This document shows positions 1 to 4,940 of a DNA stretch of 5,395 bases, piece after piece. Numbering within the stretch: the stretch's first letter is position 1; every line of letters starts with the position of its first letter. The notes under the pieces are model-generated. The model saw only the letters and a list, made by a program, of their open reading frames with translations. It had not been told where the DNA came from and searched no databases. The DNA comes from CAZZHG01 sp964653655 (lineage in GTDB: Bacteria > Bdellovibrionota > FAC87 > UBA2466), in NCBI GenBank assembly GCA_964653655.1, contig CAZZHG010000154.1, positions 1 to 5,395 of the forward strand, in the 5' to 3' direction. The position numbers and the translations under genes were made by a program.

Positions 1-706
1 GCTGCGGATGCTTGCGGCCGCCCTTGGGCGGAACGTTGGCGCGCGTGCCTTCGAAAATCTTCAGAAGCGCCTGCTGTACGCCTTCGCCCGAAACGTCTCT
101 CGTAATCGACGGGTTCTCGCCTTTGCGGGCAATCTTGTCGATTTCGTCGATATAAACGATACCCTTCTGCGCCTTCTCGATGTCGTAGTCGGCGTTCTGG
201 AGCAGATAGAGGATGATGTTCTCGACGTCCTCGCCGACGTATCCGGCTTCGGTCAAAGTCGTCGCATCGACGATCGTGAACGGAACCTTCAGGAGGCGAG
301 CAAGCGTCTGAGCCAGCAAAGTCTTACCGGAACCCGTGGGCCCGATGAGCAGAATGTTGCTCTTCTGCAGCTCCACTTCGGAGCCGTAGCTCGCGGTGAC
401 CTTCGAGTTACCGATGCGCTTGTAATGGTTGTGAACCGCCACCGAGAGAGTCTTTTTGGCACCCTGCTGACCGATGATGTAGTCGTCCAGAGTGTTCTTG
501 ATCTCGGTCGGCTTGGGAATCTTTTGATTGCCGGCCTTGAGCTCCTCTTTTTCGGCCTCCTCCGCGATGATGTCGTTGCATAGCTCGATGCACTCGTCGC
601 AGATGTGGACGGTGGGGCCGGCGATTAGTTTTTTTACTTCCCGCTGGCTCTTTCCACAGAAGCTACAAACCAGATTTCCGAAACTGTCGCTGTCTCTTCT
701 ACTCAT
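1..706 (-). CDS. clpX: ClpX, ATP-dependent unfoldase subunit of ClpXP protease (3' part missing)
   Basis: ClpX is a hexameric AAA+ unfoldase that recognises substrates such as ssrA-tagged proteins and feeds them into ClpP in the cytoplasm. The 235 complete codons seen start at ATG 706, preceded by a strong purine-rich ribosome site. An N-terminal zinc-binding domain shows the four cysteines C14, C17, C36 and C39 (CSFC...CDEC). The AAA+ domain has the GQ motif (YIIGQ, about 76-80), Walker A GPTGSGKT (122-129), the pore-1 loop GYVGED (155-160) and Walker B IVYIDEIDK (183-191). The frame stays open to the left edge, where the sequence reads GTRANVPPKGGRKHPQ, a typical ClpX stretch. Family members are about 420 residues, so the rest of the AAA+ core and the C-terminal lid lie outside the window. 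It sits 44 nt after clpP and is probably cotranscribed with it. Identification is essentially certain; only the 3' end is unseen. Confidence 0.97.
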   Translation of the reverse strand, partial: MSRRDSDSFGNLVCSFCGKSQREVKKLIAGPTVHICDECIELCNDIIAEEAEKEELKAGNQKIPKPTEIKNTLDDYIIGQQGAKKTLSVAVHNHYKRIGNSKVTASYGSEVELQKSNILLIGPTGSGKTLLAQTLARLLKVPFTIVDATTLTEAGYVGEDVENIILYLLQNADYDIEKAQKGIVYIDEIDKIARKGENPSITRDVSGEGVQQALLKIFEGTRANVPPKGGRKHPQ

Positions 707-724
707 CTATTTATCTCCCCCGGG
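707..724 (-). promoter_or_regulatory. Ribosome binding site of clpX
   Basis: Read on the minus strand, the bases before ATG 706 are GGGGGAGATAAATAG. The GGGGGAG block is a strong Shine-Dalgarno match about 8 nt from the ATG. It supports this start and the full ClpX N-terminus with its zinc finger. The block directly follows two small potential stems in the clpP-clpX spacer (see the hairpin at 731-746). Confidence 0.8.
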
Positions 725-730
725 TTTCCC

Positions 731-746
731 CTCGGAACTGCCCGAG
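731..746 (-). other. Small inverted repeat in the clpP-clpX spacer
   Basis: The spacer contains CTCGG and CCGAG separated by 6 nt, a 5-bp stem with a hexanucleotide loop, just upstream of a GGGAAACCC stretch and the clpX ribosome site. There is no run of T after it on the minus strand, so it is not an intrinsic terminator. It could be an mRNA processing or stability element between clpP and clpX, or chance in GC-rich sequence. Confidence 0.3.
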
Positions 747-750
747 TTAA

Positions 751-1380
751 TTAGCTCCGCTTAGACTTACCGCCGATGCTACGGAGTGTCACAACCTGAT
801 CCACTAAACCGTATTCCTTCGCCTCGCTCGCCGCCATGAAGAAGTCGCGGTCGGTGTCTTTTTCGATGCGATCGAAGGGTTGCCCCGTATGGGACGCAAG
901 GATCTGATTTAGTTTCAATTTCGCGGCGAGAATATGCTTGGCCTGGATGGCGATATCCGTCGCCTGCCCTTGGGCGCCTCCTAGAGGCTGGTGGATCATG
1001 ATCTCCGAGTTCGGCAACGCGAACCTTTTCCCTTTCGTACCGCAGGCTAGGAGGACCGCCCCCATGCTTGCGGCCATGCCGATACAGTATGTGCAAATGT
1101 CGGGCCGCACGTACTGCATCATGTCGTATATGCCTAGGCCCGCGGAAACACTGCCTCCTGGGCTATTTACGTAAATATGTATGTCGGCTTCCGGGTTCTC
1201 CGACTCTAAAAAAAGTAGCTGGGCGATGACCAGATTTGCCACCGCATCGTCGATGCCGGTGCCGATGAAAATAATCCGCTCTTTGAGCAGACGAGAATAA
1301 ATATCGAAACTTCTCTCCCCTCGAGCGGTCTGCTCGATCACGATGGGGATGAGGTAACTAGAGGTAACTGAATCTGGCAT
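751..1380 (-). CDS. clpP: ClpP, serine protease subunit of ClpXP
   Basis: ClpP is the tetradecameric serine peptidase that degrades polypeptides delivered by ClpX (or ClpA/ClpC) in the cytoplasm. The 209-residue product has the usual length. The catalytic triad is visible: Ser105 in GMAASMGA, His130 in EIMIHQPLGG and Asp179 in DTDRD, with the same Ser-His and His-Asp spacings (25 and 49) as E. coli ClpP. Other signatures are VNSPGGSVSAGLGIYD (71-86) and EYGLVDQV (189-196). Alignment with E. coli suggests a short propeptide removed around residue 8, before YLIPIVIEQ. The open frame continues upstream to 1608, overlapping tig, but that extension (residues before MPDSV) resembles no ClpP sequence, so ATG 1380 is chosen. 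The ribosome site is modest: GGGA at 8 nt and AGGA farther upstream. A candidate promoter lies in the 151-nt gap before it. Identification is very secure; the start is likely. Confidence 0.96.
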   Translation of the reverse strand: MPDSVTSSYLIPIVIEQTARGERSFDIYSRLLKERIIFIGTGIDDAVANLVIAQLLFLESENPEADIHIYVNSPGGSVSAGLGIYDMMQYVRPDICTYCIGMAASMGAVLLACGTKGKRFALPNSEIMIHQPLGGAQGQATDIAIQAKHILAAKLKLNQILASHTGQPFDRIEKDTDRDFFMAASEAKEYGLVDQVVTLRSIGGKSKRS

Positions 1381-1473
1381 GGTGGTAATCCCGCTTTCCT
1401 TAGACGTTTGAGAGATCAAGGGTGTGTTGGAAACCGAATGAAGGCCCGGCACGGAAGGACACCTCCAGGGTTT

Positions 1474-1502
1474 ATTTAACTCAATGGAATTTGGGATGAC
1501 AA
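1474..1502 (-). promoter_or_regulatory. Candidate sigma-70 promoter for clpP(-clpX)
   Basis: In the longest intergenic gap (1381-1531), the minus strand carries TTGTCA (1502-1497, 5 of 6 to the -35 consensus), a 17-nt spacer, and TTAAAT (1479-1474, 4 of 6 to the -10 consensus). Transcription would start near 1467 and give a leader of about 90 nt before ATG 1380. I see no clear sigma-32 type motif. The rest of the gap holds only a weak 5-bp repeat (CGCTA/TAGCG) right at the tig stop, with no T-run, so tig may read through and this promoter would then be internal. This is pattern matching by eye. Confidence 0.45.
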
Positions 1503-1531
1503 GACCCGTCGTGGCTCGCGCGCTACGTAAA

Positions 1532-2845
1532 TTAGCGTTTTGGCGAGCCTTCGACGAGCTGGGCGTTCTTGATGAGAAACGCGAAGACCTGGTCGGTAAG
1601 CACTTCATCCCGGATCTTATCCAGCATGCCGCGCTCCGCCAACAGGTGTTCCGTCTGCTCGGGAGTTTGATTCAATTGGGCCGCGAAACCCGATACACGG
1701 TCCTGAACTGCCTTTTCGTCGACCTCAATTTTCTCTTTGATCGCGATTTCCTTCAAGATCAGAGAACTGCGGACCATTTGTTCAGCCCGCTTGCGCAGTT
1801 CCTGGACGTCTTTCTCCTGGAGCTCGGGAAATTGATTCGCGCCTCGGCGCTTCATGTCCTCGAACATCCACTGCAGGAGAGTCCGCGACTGAGTTTCGAT
1901 CATCGAGGCGGGAACTTCGAAAGTGTGGCTCGCGATTAGGTAATCGACGATCTCTTTCCGCTGGGCCCGCTGCGCTTCTTCCTCTTTCGACTTCACGACG
2001 TTGTCGCGAATCTCGGTGGTGAGCGATTCGAGAGTGTTGCCTTCTTTCAGCTGAGCGGCCATCGCATCGTCGATGGGCGGAACCACCTTCTTCTTCAACT
2101 CGATGAGCTTCAGGAAGAAGTCGGCTTCTTTTCCAGCGAGTTCCTTGTCGCCGAAATCGTCGGGAAACTTCGCCGCCACCGTGCGCTCGTCGCCGAGAGA
2201 CATCTGCAAAAACGCCTCGTCGAGCTCGTTCAAAAGTTTTCCCGTTCCGATCTCGACGGAAAACGGCTTGCCCTGATCTTTTTTGTCGGAGCCCTTCATC
2301 TGGTAGCCGACTTCGACGAGACCGTAGAAACCTTTTTCGGGCTTAGTCGCGTCCGTGGGCTCCAGAACCGCGAGGCGATCCTGAATGTTGGCCAAAGTCT
2401 TCTTCACTTCGTCTTCGGTGGCGCTCGTGTCCGCCTTTTTCACGGGAACGCCTTTGTAGTTGCGAAGCTCGATTTCCGGCTGCACTTCGAATTCCGCTTC
2501 AAACTGGAGAGCCTTCTCGGCTTCGTCCGGCATCTGAGTCACCTTGATCTTGGGGCGGCTCACGGGGACGAGCTTCGTCTGCTCCATCGCTTCGTGAAGA
2601 GAAGCGTCCATCAAGTGATTCAAAACTTCCTTTTGGATTTCGGCTTTGTACTTCGCCTTCACCATCGTGATCGGCGCTTTGCCCGGGCGAAAGCCGGGCA
2701 TCTTCGCTTGCTGGGCGAAAGCGCGGGTGGTGCGGTCGTGTTCGCGCTTGAGCGTGTCTCCGGAATATTCCAGCTCGAGCCGAACTAGGGTCTTCGAGAC
2801 CCGGTCGACCTTCTTCACGTTCAAGTTATGCTCATGTTTTTCCAC
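1532..2845 (-). CDS. tig: Trigger factor, ribosome-associated chaperone and prolyl isomerase
   Basis: Trigger factor docks at the ribosomal exit tunnel and shields nascent chains. With the chosen start it has 437 residues, a normal length. The N-terminal domain carries the ribosome-binding signature GFRPGKAP (about 51-58). The FKBP-type prolyl isomerase domain spans about 170-255 (GFYGLVEVGYQ..., FSVEIGTGKLL, ELAGKEADFFLKLIELKKK). The C-terminal helical arm-and-chaperone domain follows from about 260 (EIRDNVVKSKEEEAQRAQRKEIVDYL, then TFEVPASMIE). Start choice: the frame is open from TTG 2857, but GTG 2845 has GGGAGAAG ending 2 nt before it (GGGAG core 5 nt away), while TTG 2857 has no good ribosome site. 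A further TTG at 2824 would begin at LNVKKVDRVSKTL, close to the usual trigger factor N-terminus. The gene follows the methyltransferase by about 60 nt and precedes clpP by 151 nt, the conserved tig-clpP-clpX order. Identity is secure; the exact start is uncertain. Confidence 0.95.
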   Translation of the reverse strand: MEKHEHNLNVKKVDRVSKTLVRLELEYSGDTLKREHDRTTRAFAQQAKMPGFRPGKAPITMVKAKYKAEIQKEVLNHLMDASLHEAMEQTKLVPVSRPKIKVTQMPDEAEKALQFEAEFEVQPEIELRNYKGVPVKKADTSATEDEVKKTLANIQDRLAVLEPTDATKPEKGFYGLVEVGYQMKGSDKKDQGKPFSVEIGTGKLLNELDEAFLQMSLGDERTVAAKFPDDFGDKELAGKEADFFLKLIELKKKVVPPIDDAMAAQLKEGNTLESLTTEIRDNVVKSKEEEAQRAQRKEIVDYLIASHTFEVPASMIETQSRTLLQWMFEDMKRRGANQFPELQEKDVQELRKRAEQMVRSSLILKEIAIKEKIEVDEKAVQDRVSGFAAQLNQTPEQTEHLLAERGMLDKIRDEVLTDQVFAFLIKNAQLVEGSPKR

Positions 2846-2847
2846 GA

Positions 2848-2855
2848 CTTCTCCC
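2848..2855 (-). promoter_or_regulatory. Ribosome binding site that decides the tig start
   Basis: The minus strand reads GGGAGAAG just before GTG 2845, with 5 nt between the GGGAG core and the GTG. This match lies inside the open frame if translation began at TTG 2857, which is why the GTG is preferred. Confidence 0.55.
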
Positions 2856-2907
2856 AAGGATTCGAAATTTGGAACCTTGGGTGAATATCACAGGGCGGCA
2901 ACGATCT

Positions 2908-3771
2908 CTAGCGGGATTTAATCCCCTGGGCGGGGGCTTCGTGAGGAAAAAGCGTGGGAACCCCGTCGGTTACGGGGAATCGGGCCGTGCAGCCGGAACA
3001 CCGAAGTTCGGTCTCTCCGAGGTCCACGGGACCGGCTTCACAGTCCGGGCACCGAAGAAGAGAGCCCAAATCGATTTTCCTGGCCGGAGCCAGGTACCGG
3101 AAAAAGCCCATCGCGGCCCGGCGGGCAAACGAGCGGGGATTTTCATTCTTCGTGGTGTCCGCCTGGGGAGTTTCCCAGCGGATGGGCTCTTCGGGATTGA
3201 GAATGCGGTAGCGGATCTTGTCTTTCCAGAAATAACGCGTGACCCAGGCTTCCGGGTCGAGCCTCGGTAACCCCAGCCGGCGTTCGATGACCGGGCGAAA
3301 CTGAGCGGCGAGTACCGGATCGGGAGCGGCCGCGCTCTTCTTGCGAATTACGAGCTGGGGCTCGCCCTTTACTTCCTCTAGGCCCACTTCCAGGCGATGC
3401 ATGGTGAGCGGCTGCACGTGCTCGCCCCAAAGGCTCGGCGTTTCGATGTAGCCCGCGTTCGCCACCCTCTCGAGCTCAGACAGAAAGGCCTTCGGATCCC
3501 GGCTGTGCTCGAGCACGTGAAAGGCGATGACGAAATCGAAGGCTTTGTCCTTGAAGGGAAGCCGTTCCGCTTGACCGAGTACGAGGGGCCTGTCGCGCAC
3601 CGTCTTTCCGCCTACCCGCTCATTTCCCTCGAGCGACATGTCGAACAAGACGTCGGAGCGCGGGCAAGGGCTGTCGCCGGAGCCGACCTCCAGCACGAGC
3701 GCATTGCGGGCAATGGGAAGCCTCAGCTTTCGCGAGGAAAACCAAACGCGGCGTAAGAATGAGATGGGCAA
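2908..3771 (-). CDS. Class I SAM-dependent methyltransferase with C-terminal Trm112-like zinc ribbon
   Basis: The 287-residue protein is predicted cytoplasmic, with no signal peptide or membrane helix. A short class I methyltransferase core comes first: motif I VLEVGSGDSP (26-35), an acidic strand-2 end in LFDMS (42-46), then GQAERLPFKDKAFDFVIAFH (66-85) followed by VLEH, the usual type-11 pattern. A GYIETPS stretch (107-113) and a less typical middle region with WVTRYFWKDKIRYRILNP (176-193) follow. The C-terminus (about 237-276) carries four cysteines, C241, C244, C258 and C261, and ends FPVTDGVPTLF, closely resembling Trm112/YcaR proteins (FPLRDGIPVLL in E. coli YcaR). Trm112 proteins normally activate separate methyltransferases, so a fused activator or zinc ribbon is inferred. 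The substrate cannot be assigned. The TTG start is supported by GAGGA 4-5 nt upstream, and only 7 nt separate it from the lspA stop, implying translational coupling. The fold call is strong, the function open. Confidence 0.85.
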   Translation of the reverse strand: MPISFLRRVWFSSRKLRLPIARNALVLEVGSGDSPCPRSDVLFDMSLEGNERVGGKTVRDRPLVLGQAERLPFKDKAFDFVIAFHVLEHSRDPKAFLSELERVANAGYIETPSLWGEHVQPLTMHRLEVGLEEVKGEPQLVIRKKSAAAPDPVLAAQFRPVIERRLGLPRLDPEAWVTRYFWKDKIRYRILNPEEPIRWETPQADTTKNENPRSFARRAAMGFFRYLAPARKIDLGSLLRCPDCEAGPVDLGETELRCSGCTARFPVTDGVPTLFPHEAPAQGIKSR

Positions 3772-3774
3772 AGA

Positions 3775-3780
3775 GTCCTC
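3775..3780 (-). promoter_or_regulatory. Ribosome binding site of the methyltransferase, overlapping the lspA stop
   Basis: The minus strand reads TGAGGACTCTTTG. The TGA is the lspA stop (3781-3779), GAGGA overlaps it, and TTG 3771 starts the methyltransferase. This arrangement supports the unusual TTG start and suggests that ribosomes ending lspA reinitiate on the methyltransferase. Confidence 0.65.
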
Positions 3781-4333
3781 AGGTATCGTTCTTCGGCGGA
3801 GCCGAACCGAACTTTCCGCCTTGCGGATCCAGATACTGGTTACCTTGCTTGAAACTCTGAAGGAACATCAGTGAGACCCCGACCACAATCGCCGCGTCCG
3901 CGACGTTGAAGGCCGGCCAGTGATAGTCCTTCCAATAGAAATCCAGAAAATCGACGACAAAACCGAAGCGAAGCCGGTCGATGAGATTGCCGATCGCGCC
4001 TCCGACAATGAGGCTCAGCGCGACCGTGGTCGTCACCTGGCGCGAGTCGAGGCGGAAAAGAACAAAGCCTATGGCGAACAACGCAATCACCGGAACGATG
4101 ATGAAAAAGGGATCTCGGAAATACGCCGGCGCGCGGTGGAGCAGTCCGAAGGCGGCGCCCGTGTTTCTCACGTAAGTGAGCGAGAAGAACGACTGCAAAA
4201 CGGGCCGGCTTTCCCCCCAGCGGAATTCGTTGTGCACGACGTGCTTCGTCCACTGGTCGAGGACGAGAACTACGAGCACGACGACCAGAAGGACGATGTA
4301 TTTTTTGTGGTCGCGCTTGGTGGCGTCGCTCAT
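3779..4333 (-). CDS. lspA: Lipoprotein signal peptidase II, copy nearer the methyltransferase
   Basis: LspA is an inner-membrane aspartyl protease that cuts the signal peptide of diacylglyceryl-modified prolipoproteins just before the lipobox cysteine. This 184-residue copy shows four hydrophobic segments: about 12-26, 75-94, 102-117 and 143-158. Family signatures are LDQWTK (25-30), RNTGAAFG (56-63), GGAIGNLIDRL with catalytic Asp119, and PAFNVADAAI with catalytic Asp146. Both catalytic aspartates are present, so it looks active. It is somewhat longer than usual (about 165) because of a charged N-terminal head (MSDATKRDHKK) and a hydrophilic tail after FKQ (GNQYLDPQGGKFGSAPPKNDT). ATG 4333 is preceded by GGAG at a good distance. 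It lies 63 nt after another lspA and 7 nt before the methyltransferase. By hand alignment the two LspA proteins share somewhat under half their residues, so this is an old duplication or separate acquisition, not a recent copy. Confidence 0.96.
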   Translation of the reverse strand: MSDATKRDHKKYIVLLVVVLVVLVLDQWTKHVVHNEFRWGESRPVLQSFFSLTYVRNTGAAFGLLHRAPAYFRDPFFIIVPVIALFAIGFVLFRLDSRQVTTTVALSLIVGGAIGNLIDRLRFGFVVDFLDFYWKDYHWPAFNVADAAIVVGVSLMFLQSFKQGNQYLDPQGGKFGSAPPKNDT

Positions 4334-4366
4334 GGCGTTAATTCTCCATCACCCGAATATTTTCTT

Positions 4367-4389
4367 GGACGGCGATTTCAGCGCCGTCC
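4367..4389 (-). other. Perfect 8-bp GC-rich hairpin between the two lspA genes
   Basis: Within the 63-nt spacer, GGACGGCG (4389-4382 on the minus strand) pairs exactly with CGCCGTCC (4374-4367) around a 7-nt loop CTGAAAT. The bases following on the minus strand are AAGAAAATATTC, with no T-run, so a classical intrinsic terminator is unlikely on this strand. On the plus strand it is also not followed by T. It may be an RNase processing or mRNA-stability element that sets different levels of the two lspA messages. Confidence 0.5.
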
Positions 4390-4396
4390 GCGACTC

Positions 4397-4900
4397 TTAC
4401 AGTGAGCCGCCGCCTGTCTCCGCTTGGTCTTGCTTCAAAGTATTATAGAACATCAGGCCCACGCCCGCGATGATGGCGAAATCGGCGATATTGAACGCCG
4501 GCAGTTTCATCGCCGGACCCAGATGAAAATCCAGAAAATCGATGACGTAGCCGTACTGAATGCGGTCGAGCAGATTCCCTATCGCGCCGCCCAGGATGCT
4601 GGTGAGCGCAAGCGACGTCGCCATCTGATTGTCCTGCAGCTTGATGAAGATGAGAACGATGAGAATGAGCGCGAACACCGGAATGCCGATGAAAAACACT
4701 TCCTGCAGCCCCGGCGGGACTTTTTCCATGAGACCGAAGGCAAAGCCCGCGTTTCTCGTGTGCGCGAAGCTCATCAGGCCGGGCACGATCCAATGCCGCT
4801 CGCCGATGGCGAGCTTCGAATGCACCAAGTGTTTGGTGAGCTGATCGCAAGACAGAATGAAGCCGGCGAGCGAAAAGAGAATCAGGTATTTCTGCTTCAT
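4397..4900 (-). CDS. lspA: Lipoprotein signal peptidase II, copy adjacent to rho
   Basis: This is the second inner-membrane prolipoprotein signal peptidase of the pair, 167 residues, the standard family length. It shows four hydrophobic segments (about 5-18, 67-88, 97-110 and 137-153). Signatures are CDQLTKHLVH (18-27), TRNAGFAFG (48-56), GGAIGNLLDRI with catalytic Asp112, and PAFNIADFAI with catalytic Asp140. Both active-site aspartates are kept, so there is no sign of decay. ATG 4900 lies 30 nt after the rho stop and has no recognisable Shine-Dalgarno sequence; an inverted repeat occupies the space before it, so translation may depend on coupling or structure. The N-terminus (MKQKYLILFSLAGFILSCD) resembles a lipoprotein signal with an ILSC box, although this is the ordinary place of transmembrane segment 1. 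Which of the two copies is the ancestral housekeeping enzyme cannot be told from this sequence alone. Confidence 0.96.
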   Translation of the reverse strand: MKQKYLILFSLAGFILSCDQLTKHLVHSKLAIGERHWIVPGLMSFAHTRNAGFAFGLMEKVPPGLQEVFFIGIPVFALILIVLIFIKLQDNQMATSLALTSILGGAIGNLLDRIQYGYVIDFLDFHLGPAMKLPAFNIADFAIIAGVGLMFYNTLKQDQAETGGGSL

Positions 4901-4910
4901 TGAATCGCCG

Positions 4911-4940
4911 GAGTTCGGAAGGCTTAAGCCTTACGAACTC
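4911..4940 (-). other. 30-nt inverted repeat overlapping the rho stop codon
   Basis: GAGTTCG (4940-4934 on the minus strand) pairs with CGAACTC (4917-4911). After one mismatch, AAGGC pairs with GCCTT around a TTAA loop. That gives a 13-position stem with a single mismatch and a perfect 14-bp palindrome at its centre. The rho TAA (4933-4931) lies in the upstream arm. No T-run follows (CGGCGATTCA, then the lspA ATG), so it does not look like an intrinsic terminator. It could protect the 3' end of rho mRNA, act as a processing site, or reduce read-through into lspA. Confidence 0.6.

Noticed and set aside
8..583. Plus-strand open frame of 191 codons opposite clpX
   Set aside because: It lies fully antisense to an unmistakable clpX and has no recognisable domain; long antisense frames are expected opposite GC-rich coding sequence.
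1517..1534. CGCTA/TAGCG repeat at the tig stop as an intrinsic terminator
   Set aside because: Only 5 bp, and no T-run follows on the minus strand.
1381..1608. N-terminal extension of the clpP frame upstream of ATG 1380
   Set aside because: The extra 76 residues overlap the end of tig, look like non-coding translation (Ser/Arg/Pro-rich), and the ClpP family starts near MPDSV.
1484..1939. Plus-strand open frame of 151 codons opposite tig
   Set aside because: Antisense shadow of tig without family resemblance or a convincing ribosome site.
2913..2925. Palindrome GGGATTTAATCCC near the end of the methyltransferase gene as an operator or terminator
   Set aside because: The single-base centre cannot form a normal RNA loop, there is no T-run, and a short palindrome inside a coding end can easily arise by chance.
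2869..3270. Plus-strand open frame opposite the methyltransferase 3' end
   Set aside because: Basic, low-complexity translation typical of an antisense shadow; the minus-strand gene has clear motifs and zinc-binding cysteines.
3397..3756. Plus-strand open frame opposite the methyltransferase 5' half
   Set aside because: Mirrors the methyltransferase coding frame and has no independent support.
3920..4405. Plus-strand open frame antisense to the lspA beside the methyltransferase
   Set aside because: Highly charged product (Glu/Asp/Arg-rich) is what the reverse complement of membrane-protein codons produces; a matching frame appears opposite the other lspA for the same reason.
3939..4542. A 16-nt identical stretch shared by the two lspA genes (3939-3954 and 4527-4542) as a sign of gene conversion
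   Set aside because: It encodes the conserved DFLDF segment; the sequences around it have diverged, so selection on the protein explains it.
4424..4903. Plus-strand open frame antisense to the lspA beside rho
   Set aside because: Same mirror effect as above: hydrophobic codons read backwards give charged residues, and the resemblance of the two antisense frames only reflects the lspA duplication.
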